Assembly: GCA_964402175.1 (NCBI GenBank)
Contig: CAYOBN010000036.1
Span: 1-45,944 of the forward strand
DNA length: 45,944 nucleotides
Source of the DNA: JAWKUK01 sp964402175
GTDB taxonomy: Bacteria > Planctomycetota > UBA1135 > GCA-002686595
Reading direction: 5' to 3'
Within the stretch, counting starts at the first letter, position 1. Each line of letters starts with the position of its first letter. Made by a program: the position numbers and the translations under genes. The notes beneath the pieces are model-generated. The model was not told where the DNA came from, made no database searches, and saw only the letters and a list, made by a program, of their open reading frames with translations. This document shows positions 24,389 through 32,839 of the stretch, one piece after another.

Positions 24389-25501
24389 CTCGTCGAGTAC
24401 CCGCTCGAGGTCCACTGCCGGAGCCACCGGGCTGGGCACGCTGGAATCCTCGACGGCGAGCACGTCCACCACGAGAGGGTCGGTGACCGGAGTCTCCGGC
24501 CACTCGACGACCGAGGTGACCTCGGCCACTACGGCGTCGGGAGCGGCGTCACCGACCGCGTCGGCGACGACATCGAGCTCCGCCGCCATCGCGGCGAGCG
24601 CAGCTTCGACGGGGCTGAGCGACGTGGTTCCGACTTCGTCCGCGGGCGCGATGTCGAGGTCAGCGCCAGCGAGCTCGTTACCCTCCGCGTCCAGCTCTGC
24701 CGACGCTTCGAACACCGTCGTGTGCGCAGCTTGCGCCACTTCGTCTTGCTCGGGCATATCCGCCGATTCAAGCGCAGCCGCGGCGGTCTCGAGAACCTCT
24801 TCGACCGGCGTCGGCGCCGTGACAGGTACCATCTCGCGCACGGGCTCCGCGACCACCGGCGGCGTCGGCCGCGGCCCAGGCGTCGGACGCACGAACCCCG
24901 CGCGCCCGAGCTCGGGCACTGCGGGCTTCTGCGCGCTCGCCAGCGCGACCTCCGGCGGCTGCACGAGCTCGACCCCGCCGCTCGGGAGCAGCTCGGCCGC
25001 GTCGGCGGCCAACGGCGCGGGCGGCGCGACCGTCACGGTCTCTGCGCGATTCTTGAAGAACGCGTAACCAGCCGCGGCAGCGAACGAGAAGACGAGCGCC
25101 GCACCCGCTGGCACCAGGGCGCGCGAGAGCAGCGCGCGCACGCTCTCGGGCTCGATGTACGAGGTCTCGACCGGCCCGTCCTCGAAGCCGAGCGCCTCCG
25201 CCCCTCCTCCCTCGGGTGCATCGCCGTCCAATTCGAGCAGCCAACTCGGTGGACGCTCCTGGCCGAGGACGTCGTCGGAGAGGGGTCGCACATCGACCGG
25301 CCTTCCCGCCGCTGGCGCCGTTGGCGCTGCCATCTGGGCCGCGGCAGGTGCCGGCGGCACAGCGGCCGCATGGGCGGCTGCCGGCGCCTCGACAGGCTCA
25401 GGGAACCACGGGGCCGGGTCGGCGCCGGAGGCGTCTTCTTTCGGGCTCAGCCGCAGGGACAGGGGAGCAGCGGGCTGCTTCGGGTTCGGTTCTTGGGCCA
25501 T
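24334..25501 (-). CDS. N-terminal part of large Pro/Glu-rich single-pass membrane protein (split by assembly gap)
   Basis: Upstream half of the gene continued at 22773-24233. It starts at the ATG at 25501 with a 125-residue Ala/Pro-rich cytoplasmic region, including DVRPLSDDVLGQERPPSWLL, then one predicted transmembrane helix (LVPAGAALVFSFAAAAGYAFF, about residues 129-149) followed by Lys-Asn-Arg, then a long acidic, Ala/Val/Glu-rich extracytoplasmic region that reaches the gap at LLDELLAGIAAPA. The one-helix and long spacer layout resembles envelope-spanning anchors such as TonB-like or SPOR-type proteins, but I see neither a TonB C-terminus nor a SPOR domain. Unknown function. Confidence 0.8.
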
Positions 25502-25675
25502 CGGCTCGGGCGCGCGTGGCGCGTAGGCGGTGCGTCGGAGATGCCGTCCCAGCGCCTGCGAGCAGTCGCGTGAGGTCCGACACCAGCGGCGCTATCGACG
25601 GGCTCCGTAGCCGAACGAAAGGCCCGGACCGATTTCGGATCCCGAGATCCCTTGCCGGGACACCCGCCGGCGCCC

Positions 25676-27586
25676 TCAGCGGCGCTTCAACACCCGCCGC
25701 CCTGCCTTACGCTGGGTCACCCCTTGTGCATCGAAGTACTCGAGCATCGGGATGAGAAACTTGCGCGTCGTATCGAGCGCATCCCGCAGCGCAGGGATCT
25801 CGACCTCGCCGTGCTGTTCGCAGTTGGCGATCAGCGCCGCCCGAGCGTCGTCCATCGCCCCCCGCGCGGCGAAGAGCTCGCCCCCGAGGTGCACGATCGC
25901 GCCGAGGTCCACGAGCAAGCGCAGGCCGCGGTCGATCTCGGCGCGCGGGCGCTGCAGGGCCTCGGCGAGCTCATCTGGAGACGGCGGCGAGAAACGGGCA
26001 GAGACAAGCGCCGCCTCGATCCCCTCGACGAGCGCGCGGGTCGCTTCATCCAGCGCGACCTCTCGCCCCGCCAGACCGAGCTTGCCGCCTGCTTCGAGCA
26101 CGATGCGGCCCGCCGCGGCTTCGCTCTCGAGGAGCGCATCGACGAGCGCCGCATCCACGCGCATCCCCGCGCGCACATCGCGCAGGTCCATCCGCGCGCG
26201 CAGCGGGTTCAGCTTGAACCAGCCCTTGATGGCGTCGTTCAGCTCCGCGAGCGCGAGCTCCAACGTCGCACTGTGGATGAAGCGGCTGCCGAGCGGCTGC
26301 GCCTTACCCTCCGCCGCGAGCTGGTCGAGCAGGTGCTGCACTTCGCCCCTCTCGCGCTTCACCCCGCGCGCAAGGTCGTCGAGCGTCAGCCACCGCTCCG
26401 GCGCGCGCGCCAGCAGCGACTCCGCGAGCGCGATCGGTGAGCCGAGGCTCTCCGCTTGACGCGCGAGCTCGTCGAGCACGAACGTCTTGAAGCGCTTGAG
26501 CCGGTAGCGGCTCTCCTCCAAGATCACGCCGCCGCCGAGGGTCTCGACCGGCGAAGCGAGGCGCAGCACGAACCGGTCGCCGGGGGCGCATACCAGGGGC
26601 TCTTCCATGCGGAACTGCACCAGGCCCGTCTGGCCCGGTTCCAGTGCGTCCGAGTCGAGCAAGATGACCTCACCGAGCGCGTCCGCCGTGCCCGTGTGTA
26701 CGCGCACCTGCATGCGGTTCGTGATCGGGCGCAGCGCGCTCTCGAGCGCTTGCACGCTGGCCCCGACCATGCGCTGCGCTTGGAAGAAACCCGGCGTCGC
26801 GACGACATCGCCGCGGCTCACGTCCTCGACGGAGACATCGGCCAGCGCGAGGGCAGACGAGTGGCCTGCACGCGCAGTGTCCGAGCCCTCGTGGTACGCC
26901 TGGATCGAGCGTACTTTGCCGCGCTTGCCCGACGGCAGGACCTCGAGCACATCCCCCACCCGTGCCGTGCCCGAGACCGGAATGCCGGTCACGACGGTGC
27001 CGAAGCCTCGGGCGCTGAAGACCCGCTGGACCGGCAGACGGAAGACACCCTCCGCCGGGCGCGGCGTCGCCTCCGCGGCGAGCGTCGCGATCGCAGCCCG
27101 CAGCCGGTCGAGCCCCGCGCCCGTGACCGACGACACCGGGATGATCGGCGCACCTTCGAGGAACGTGCCCGCGACGGCGGACTTGATGTCCTCCTCGGCG
27201 AGCAGCGCCATCTCCTCGTCCACGATGTCCACCTTCGTCAGGACGACGAGGCCCTTCTGCACCCCCAGGATGCGCATGATCGCCAGGTGCTCGCGCGTCT
27301 GCAGCATCACGCCGTCGTCTGCCGCGACCACGAGCAACACGATGTCGATCCCCGTCGCGCCCGCGACCATGTTGCGGACGAAGCGCTCGTGCCCCGGGAC
27401 GTCGACGATCCCGACCCGCCGGCCGTCGGGCAGGTCGAAGCGCGCGAACCCGAGGTCGATCGTCATCCCCCGCTCCTTCTCCTCGGCCAGGCGATCCGGA
27501 TCGATCCCCGTCAGCGCCCGCACGAGCGACGACTTGCCGTGATCGATGTGGCCGGCGGTGCCGATGACGATGGGTTGGATCTTCAC
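25676..27586 (-). CDS. selB: Selenocysteine-specific elongation factor SelB
   Basis: 636-aa translational GTPase that brings Sec-tRNA(Sec) to UGA codons marked by a SECIS hairpin. G-motifs are GHIDHGKS (12-19), DVPGH (62-66) and TKVD (117-120), with the SelB pattern GTAGHIDHGKSSLVRALTG and EKERGMTIDLGFA. Length fits EF-Tu-like domains plus four C-terminal winged helices (E. coli 614). The start is a GTG at 27586. A TAGAAT box on the minus strand at 27622-27617 lies 30 bases upstream. No selA, selD, tRNA-Sec or obvious selenoprotein was found nearby. It is divergent from the YhcC-like gene. Confidence 0.95.
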   Translation of the reverse strand: MKIQPIVIGTAGHIDHGKSSLVRALTGIDPDRLAEEKERGMTIDLGFARFDLPDGRRVGIVDVPGHERFVRNMVAGATGIDIVLLVVAADDGVMLQTREHLAIMRILGVQKGLVVLTKVDIVDEEMALLAEEDIKSAVAGTFLEGAPIIPVSSVTGAGLDRLRAAIATLAAEATPRPAEGVFRLPVQRVFSARGFGTVVTGIPVSGTARVGDVLEVLPSGKRGKVRSIQAYHEGSDTARAGHSSALALADVSVEDVSRGDVVATPGFFQAQRMVGASVQALESALRPITNRMQVRVHTGTADALGEVILLDSDALEPGQTGLVQFRMEEPLVCAPGDRFVLRLASPVETLGGGVILEESRYRLKRFKTFVLDELARQAESLGSPIALAESLLARAPERWLTLDDLARGVKRERGEVQHLLDQLAAEGKAQPLGSRFIHSATLELALAELNDAIKGWFKLNPLRARMDLRDVRAGMRVDAALVDALLESEAAAGRIVLEAGGKLGLAGREVALDEATRALVEGIEAALVSARFSPPSPDELAEALQRPRAEIDRGLRLLVDLGAIVHLGGELFAARGAMDDARAALIANCEQHGEVEIPALRDALDTTRKFLIPMLEYFDAQGVTQRKAGRRVLKRR

Positions 27587-27682
27587 GCGGGGCTCCCTGG
27601 TGAGCGGGGGGCGACGATTCTACGCATGGCGGGGGTGAGAGGCACCGGAGAACCAGCTGGCCTGCGTTACGCTCCCCGCTCG

Positions 27683-28648
27683 ATGTCCCGCACGCTCCCC
27701 TTCCGCACCCTAGGCCCTTGGATGCAGGCCACGTTCGGACGCCCGGTCCACCGCGTCGCGCTGGACGCCGGGTCCACCTGTCCCAACCGCGACGGGACGA
27801 AGGGTTACGGCGGGTGCACGTACTGCGACGTCGAAGGCTCGGGGACCGGCGCCCTGAAGTCCGGCGCCTCGCTCGAGGAGCAGCTCGACCGCGGCTTGGA
27901 GCGCATCCAGCGCCGCGCGCCGAACGTCGGAGCGCTCGCATACTTCCAGAGCTACACCAACACCTACGTCGACGGCGCCCGGTTCCAAGAAGTGCTCGAC
28001 ATCGTCGCGCGCCGCGTCGGCATCGAAGATGGCCGCCCACCCATCGTCGCGGTCTCCGTGGCGACACGGCCCGATTGCCTCCCCGACGACGCGCTCGATG
28101 CTCTCGCAGCCTTGAACGAGCGAGTGCCCGTCTGGGTCGAGCTCGGTCTTGAATCAGCGGATGACGCCGTCCTCTTGGCCATCAATCGGCTCCACACTCT
28201 CCAGGAGTTCCACGACGCGGCCCGAAGGATCCGAGCACGTCACCTGCTTACGGTGGGCCACGCGATCCTGGGCCTCCCCGGCGACGGCCGCGAAGGCGCC
28301 CAACGGACCGCCGAGGCCCTCGCACAAGCCGAAGTCGACGGGATCAAGGTGCACCACCTGATGGTCCTCGCGCGAACGCAGCTCGCCCATCAGTGGCGTC
28401 GCGGAGAGGTCGAGGTCCTGTCGCCGGAGACCTACGTCGCGTGGCTCGCCGACTTCGTCGAGCGCCTTGCGCCGAATCAAGTGCTACACCGGATCACGGG
28501 TGATGCCGAGGAGGGCAAGCTGCTCGCCCCCCTCTGGCCCGTCCACAAGAACGAGATCCGCCGCCTGCTCGCCGAAGAGCTCGACCGCCGCGGCACTGCG
28601 CAAGGCGCCCGCCATCGTCCATCCCTGGGAGAGGAATCCCGGCAGTGA
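27683..28648 (+). CDS. TIGR01212-family (YhcC-like) radical SAM protein
   Basis: 321-aa radical SAM protein matching E. coli YhcC/TIGR01212 across its length. The iron-sulfur ligands are Cys 33, Cys 45 and Cys 48 in CPNRDGTKGYGGCTYC, the same C-x11-C-x2-C spacing as YhcC. Other conserved blocks are AYFQSYTNTY, VATRPDCLPDDALD, VWVELGLESADD and GHAILGLPGDGREG. The ATG at 27683 matches the family N-terminus; the long open frame upstream is antisense to selB. A TACGCT box ends 9 bases before the ATG. The reaction is not known to me. Confidence 0.92.
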   Translation: MSRTLPFRTLGPWMQATFGRPVHRVALDAGSTCPNRDGTKGYGGCTYCDVEGSGTGALKSGASLEEQLDRGLERIQRRAPNVGALAYFQSYTNTYVDGARFQEVLDIVARRVGIEDGRPPIVAVSVATRPDCLPDDALDALAALNERVPVWVELGLESADDAVLLAINRLHTLQEFHDAARRIRARHLLTVGHAILGLPGDGREGAQRTAEALAQAEVDGIKVHHLMVLARTQLAHQWRRGEVEVLSPETYVAWLADFVERLAPNQVLHRITGDAEEGKLLAPLWPVHKNEIRRLLAEELDRRGTAQGARHRPSLGEESRQ

Positions 28649-28761
28649 CGCGACTGCGAGTGCCGGATGCCCGCCCGTGGTCGTGCCGCGAGGACAGACG
28701 ACAACGCCCCAGCGCCCTCCCTCCTGGGTCCGGGCAGCACCTATCCGCTCCCACGAAACCG

Positions 28762-28794
28762 CGAGGCCCGCACCCCATGGGGGCACGGGCCTCG
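28762..28794. terminator. Bidirectional terminator hairpin
   Basis: A 9-bp stem (28762-28770 with 28786-28794) has an inner 4-bp CCCC/GGGG extension closing on a two-base loop. It lies between the stops of two convergent genes (28648 plus, 28826 minus), so it can serve both. The remaining 28649-28825 bases hold no credible gene. Confidence 0.7.
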
Positions 28795-28825
28795 GCCTAG
28801 CGAGCATTCACGCGCTCACCACGGA

Positions 28826-30232
28826 TCAGTGGTGGTTCGTCACCACGTGGCGCTTCGGCGGCGGGACGAGGCCCACGGCTCGGCCGAGGCGCTTCTGGCC
28901 GTACTTCGGGTTCTCCATGTAGTAGAGGGCCCGCTCGTAGAAGCGGCGGACGCGTTGCGGCATCCCGTAGTACCACTTCTCGTAGGAGCGCACCATGTTC
29001 TTGCGCAGCTCCTCGAGCTCGATCTGGCTGAAGTTCTCGTGCTTGTAGCCCGAGCGGTTCGAGGACACGTAGTTCTCGGACAGGTCGGAGATGTCGATCG
29101 AAGCCTGGTAGTTGTCCCAGGACTCCGTGCCGATCAGGGGGTTGAACACCGAGATACGGATGAGGTCCGGGCCTGCGAGGCGGAGGACCTTCTCAGTCTC
29201 GCGGATGTCCTCGATCGTCTCACCGGGCGAGCCGACGATGAGGTAGACCTTCGCCCAGATGCCCGCGCGGCGGGTCATCTTCGCGGCGTTGACGATGACC
29301 TCGGGGGTCAGGTCCTTCTTGAGCACGTCGAGCATGCGCTGCGAGCCGGACTCCCAGCCGTAGTAGATACGGCGGCAGCCTGCGCGGTGCATGTGCTTGA
29401 GCAGCGGGTAGTCGACGCAGTCCGCGCGCGTGTTCGCGACCCACTCGAACTTCAGGCCGCGGCGGATGATCTCGTCGCACATCTCGTGGATGCGCTTCTT
29501 CCGCAGGGTGAGGATCTCGTCGACGAAGAGGATGACGCCGGGGTCGTACGTCTTGATGATGTGCTCGAGCTCGTCGACGATCGCTTCGACCGAGCGCACG
29601 CGGAAGCCGCGGCCCGTGAGCTCCTTCTGGCAGAAGATGCACTTGAAGGGGCAACCGCGCGTCGTGAAGATGTAGACGAGGTGCTCGGGGTTGTTCTTGA
29701 AGTACGACTCCATCGGCAGCAGGTGCCGCGCCGGGATGGGCAGGTCGTCGAGCTTCTTGATCAGCGGCGGCGCGGGGTTGTCGACCCAGAGCTCGCCGTC
29801 GCGCATCGAGGCCACGCCGGGGACCGCTTGCACGTCCTCGTCACGGCCGCCCTCGATCGCGCGCAGGAGCTGGGGCAGCGTGTACTCGGCCTCGCCCTTC
29901 AGCACGTAGTCGAAGTGCCCGCTGTCGAGGAACACCCCCTGGTCGACCGACGCGTGCGGGCCGCCCATGATCGTGATCTTGCCCCGCTCCTTCGCGTACT
30001 TCGCCCACGCGATCGCGCGGCGGATGTTCGGCGTCAGGGCGCTGAACCCGATGATGTCGTTCTGCTCGATGGCAGCCTTCATCTCCTGGTCGGTGCCCAC
30101 GCGCTCGTCGTGCAGGGCCACCGGGATCTTCTCCCGTTCGAGCTGGCCGCCGAGGTAGCCGATGCCCAGGATCATGGACAGCGGGTCCTCCTGGACGTGG
30201 GGCTTGACGTAGGTCAGGAGCGTCTTGCGCAT
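28826..30232 (-). CDS. Cobalamin-binding-type radical SAM protein
   Basis: 468-aa protein of the B12-binding radical SAM class. Residues about 1-140 form a Rossmann-like B12-binding domain (MILGIGYLGGQLE, DIIGFSALTPN, ITIMGGPHAS, DYVLKGEAEYTLPQLL), without an evident DxHxxG cobalamin ligand motif. The radical SAM cluster is C194, C198, C201 in TRGCPFKCIFC, followed by FVDEILTLRKKRIHEMCDEI and VANTRADCVDYPLLKHMHRAGC. Relatives include hopanoid, bacteriochlorophyll and lipid-modifying enzymes, so the substrate is open. I start at the ATG at 30232; the extra upstream codons do not look family-like. It has no co-directional partner close by. Confidence 0.88.
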   Translation of the reverse strand: MRKTLLTYVKPHVQEDPLSMILGIGYLGGQLEREKIPVALHDERVGTDQEMKAAIEQNDIIGFSALTPNIRRAIAWAKYAKERGKITIMGGPHASVDQGVFLDSGHFDYVLKGEAEYTLPQLLRAIEGGRDEDVQAVPGVASMRDGELWVDNPAPPLIKKLDDLPIPARHLLPMESYFKNNPEHLVYIFTTRGCPFKCIFCQKELTGRGFRVRSVEAIVDELEHIIKTYDPGVILFVDEILTLRKKRIHEMCDEIIRRGLKFEWVANTRADCVDYPLLKHMHRAGCRRIYYGWESGSQRMLDVLKKDLTPEVIVNAAKMTRRAGIWAKVYLIVGSPGETIEDIRETEKVLRLAGPDLIRISVFNPLIGTESWDNYQASIDISDLSENYVSSNRSGYKHENFSQIELEELRKNMVRSYEKWYYGMPQRVRRFYERALYYMENPKYGQKRLGRAVGLVPPPKRHVVTNHH

Positions 30233-30339
30233 GGGTCGGGTGAGAGCGGTTCGAGAGAGAGTCGGGCGCAGCGGGACGCTTCGGCCTTGCAGACCGAACG
30301 GTCCCGGCTCCTGCATCCTAGCCGCTGGCGCGGCAGCGT

Positions 30340-30357
30340 GCAGCGCTACAACGCTGC
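30340..30357 (-). terminator. Short hairpin after the glycosyltransferase operon
   Basis: A 6-bp stem (30340-30345 with 30352-30357) with a 6-base loop lies 75 bases beyond the final stop of the glycosyltransferase operon at 30432. It is weak compared with the other terminators of this window. Confidence 0.35.
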
Positions 30358-30431
30358 GGTCTGATCAAGTTTCGACGGATTCCTGCGAGCCGATGAACGA
30401 ATCTGCTTTCTCACTCCAGAGCGCCTCGAAG

Positions 30432-31673
30432 CTATCCAAAGGAGTAGACGCGCAAGAAGTCATCAGCGAGGCGCTCGATCGTAAAGCGCTCCAGGAGCCG
30501 CTGACGGCCCCTCTGGCCCATCGCACGGGCCTCGGCGGGGTTCGCAAGCAGCCTCCCGATCCAGCCGGCGTAGGCGGCCACGTCGAACGGATTCTCGATG
30601 AAACCCGTCTCGCCATGGAGCACGACCTCCCGCGACCCCCCGAACGAGGTCGCGACGACGGGCTTCCCGTGCTCCATGGCCTCCAGGTTCACCAGCCCGA
30701 AGGTGTCGAAGCAGATCGACGGCGTCACGAAGACGTCCGTGGCGGCGTAGGCCAGGGGCAGCTCGTCCGGCCCCAGCCACCCGACCGGGACCACCCGGTC
30801 GGCGACCCCGAGGGCCTGGGCGAGCGGCCGGAACTCCCCGTCGTAGATCTCGCGTTTGCCCATCACGAGCAGGCGCAGCGCGGGGAAGCGGGGCGCCAGG
30901 ACGGCCAACATCTCGAGCAGCTTGCCGACCCCCTTCTGCTCGTGCAGGCGCCCGCCGATGGTGACGACCTGCATGCCCGCCAGCCCATGCTTCGCGCGGA
31001 ACGCCGCCACGGCGTCGTCGGTCGGTCGCGTCGGCGCGAGGGCGAGCGCGTTGTGCACGGTCGCATGCACGGGGACGCGGTTCGCGCGCAGCACCTCGCC
31101 GAGCGCGTCGGAGACGACGGTCACCGCGTCGACATCGCGCTCGAGAACGGTACGAATCCTGGTGTTGCGCCCAGGGCGGAAGCGGAAGCGCTGGCACGGC
31201 ACACACTTCGCAGCGCGCGCCGTGACGTCGAACAGCTTGCCTCCCGCGGCTTCGCCGCCGTGGAAACACGTCAGCTTCTGATAACAGAAGGTCATGACGT
31301 CGTGCGCCGTGAAGACCACCCGCGAGCCAGCGCGCCGCGCCTGAGTCAGCGCGTGGTACCCGATATGGGTATGCACGAGGTGCGCGTGCACGACGTCCGG
31401 ACGCCACTCGCGCAGGATCGCGTCCAGCGGCCCGTCGATCACGCGGTTGTGCAGCGAGCGCCACGCGCGAAACCGCTCGGGGTAGTCGGAGTGCAGCCGA
31501 AACACGGGCGTGCCGAGCACCTCGGTCGGCGTCGCATCGCTCTGCTTGCGCACCGTTACCACGGCCGCAGCTTCGTGCCCGAGGGCGCGCAGTCGCGCCG
31601 CGTGTTGGTACATCTGGCGCGTGCTGGAGCCGACCCCCGGATCCCCCACCTCACACAGGAACAGGACCTTCAA
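30432..31673 (-). CDS. Glycosyltransferase family 4 with a cysteine cluster
   Basis: 413-aa GT-B fold enzyme of family GT4. The N-terminal domain begins MKVLFLCEVGDPG; the donor-binding domain has VVTIGGRLHEQKGVGKLLEML and CFDTFGLVNLEAMEHGKPVVAT, where Asp replaces the first Glu of the E-x7-E motif. Residues about 139-200 hold a Cys cluster (FCYQKLTCFHGGE and KCVPC) as in a subset of GT4 enzymes, which may bind metal. It starts at a TTG overlapping the upstream gene stop as TTGA. It is the last gene of a four-gene overlapping operon and probably adds one sugar to a surface glycan. Confidence 0.88.
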   Translation of the reverse strand: MKVLFLCEVGDPGVGSSTRQMYQHAARLRALGHEAAAVVTVRKQSDATPTEVLGTPVFRLHSDYPERFRAWRSLHNRVIDGPLDAILREWRPDVVHAHLVHTHIGYHALTQARRAGSRVVFTAHDVMTFCYQKLTCFHGGEAAGGKLFDVTARAAKCVPCQRFRFRPGRNTRIRTVLERDVDAVTVVSDALGEVLRANRVPVHATVHNALALAPTRPTDDAVAAFRAKHGLAGMQVVTIGGRLHEQKGVGKLLEMLAVLAPRFPALRLLVMGKREIYDGEFRPLAQALGVADRVVPVGWLGPDELPLAYAATDVFVTPSICFDTFGLVNLEAMEHGKPVVATSFGGSREVVLHGETGFIENPFDVAAYAGWIGRLLANPAEARAMGQRGRQRLLERFTIERLADDFLRVYSFG

Positions 31674-32839
31674 CGGGACCTCCTGGGCGCTCGATAGAGC
31701 GCGAGCACACGCCGCGCATTGTCATCCCAAGGGTTCGAGCTGGCGTGCTCGCGTGCGGCTCCGCCGAGCCGCGCGCGGAGCGCCGGATCCGCGAGCAGCC
31801 CGCGCAGCGCCGCGGCCACTGCGGGGACCTCCTGCGGCACGAGGCGCCCCGTGACGCCATCGACGATCGCGTCTTCAGCCCCTTGGTCCAGCGTGCCGAT
31901 CGCGGGCACGCCGCACGCGGCCGCTTCGAGGTAGACGATGCCAAACCCCTCGAAGCCGCCGTCGCTAGCGGTCACCGGTGTGTGCAAGAAGACCGTCGCG
32001 CGCTGGTGCAGGTCCACGAGCTCGTCCTCGGTGACGTTGCCGAGGAGGTGCAGTCGGTCGCCGACCCCAGCGGCCTCCGCGAGGGCGAGCACACGGCGCT
32101 CGAAGGCGTCCCCCGTGCGGCGTCCGACGATGACGTGGTGCAGCTCGGGTCGCTCGCGCGCGACTTCGGCCCAGGCGGCGACGGACAGGTGGTGCCCTTT
32201 GCGCTCTTTGAGCTCCCCTACGCCGAGGGTGTAGGTCCAAGCGTGCCACGGCCGCGGCCCGACCTGGCGCGGCTCTGCATAGTGCGCCGCGTCCACGGAG
32301 TTCGGCACGACGAGCACGTGCTCGGGATCGAGCTCGTTCGGACCGAGGAGCGCCAGCAACCGGCGCCGCGTGTATTGACTCACCGAGATCATCCGATCGA
32401 AGCGCCGGTACGCGCGGCGCGCGCGGCGAGCGTGGCGCGCATCGGTCAGCGGCAGGATGGTGTACGTGCCGTGCGCCGTGGCGATGCACGGCTTGCCCGC
32501 GAGGCGGGCTGCGTCGACTGCCACGAGACTGTGTGGGAAGTCCTTGATCGCGTGCACCACGTCGGCTTTGCGTGCGGCGCGCCACGTACGCCACGTCGCG
32601 GCGATGCGCGAGACCCAGAAGCGCAGCGGCGACATGTAGAAGAAGTAATCCGGCGGCAGCGCCACGTCGACGCGCCAGCGCGCCGGCACGTCGGCCGAGG
32701 TCGGACGGTGTTTGCGTCCGAGCAGGACGTGCACCTCGAGGTCCGGCTGCAGTCGCTCGAGCGCGAGGAGCAGGCGAACCGTGTAGCGCCCGACACCGTC
32801 CAGATCCGACAGCGAGTCGGTCAGCACCAGCACCCTCAT
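31670..32839 (-). CDS. Glycosyltransferase family 4
   Basis: 389-aa GT4 enzyme. The N-terminus MRVLVLTDSLSDLDGVGRYT is typical, with a glycine-rich acceptor-side loop. The C-terminal domain shows YTLGVGELKERKGHHLSVAAW and EGFGIVYLEAAACGVPAIGT, the E-x7-E motif that contacts the nucleotide sugar. The ATG at 32839 overlaps the preceding gene stop (ATGA), and its own stop overlaps the next start (TTGA), so three glycosyltransferases are translated in series. Confidence 0.9.
   Translation of the reverse strand: MRVLVLTDSLSDLDGVGRYTVRLLLALERLQPDLEVHVLLGRKHRPTSADVPARWRVDVALPPDYFFYMSPLRFWVSRIAATWRTWRAARKADVVHAIKDFPHSLVAVDAARLAGKPCIATAHGTYTILPLTDARHARRARRAYRRFDRMISVSQYTRRRLLALLGPNELDPEHVLVVPNSVDAAHYAEPRQVGPRPWHAWTYTLGVGELKERKGHHLSVAAWAEVARERPELHHVIVGRRTGDAFERRVLALAEAAGVGDRLHLLGNVTEDELVDLHQRATVFLHTPVTASDGGFEGFGIVYLEAAACGVPAIGTLDQGAEDAIVDGVTGRLVPQEVPAVAAALRGLLADPALRARLGGAAREHASSNPWDDNARRVLALYRAPRRSR

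Noticed and set aside
28649..28825. Small overlapping open frames between the two radical SAM genes
   Set aside because: They are short, overlap a bidirectional hairpin and one another, and have no motifs.
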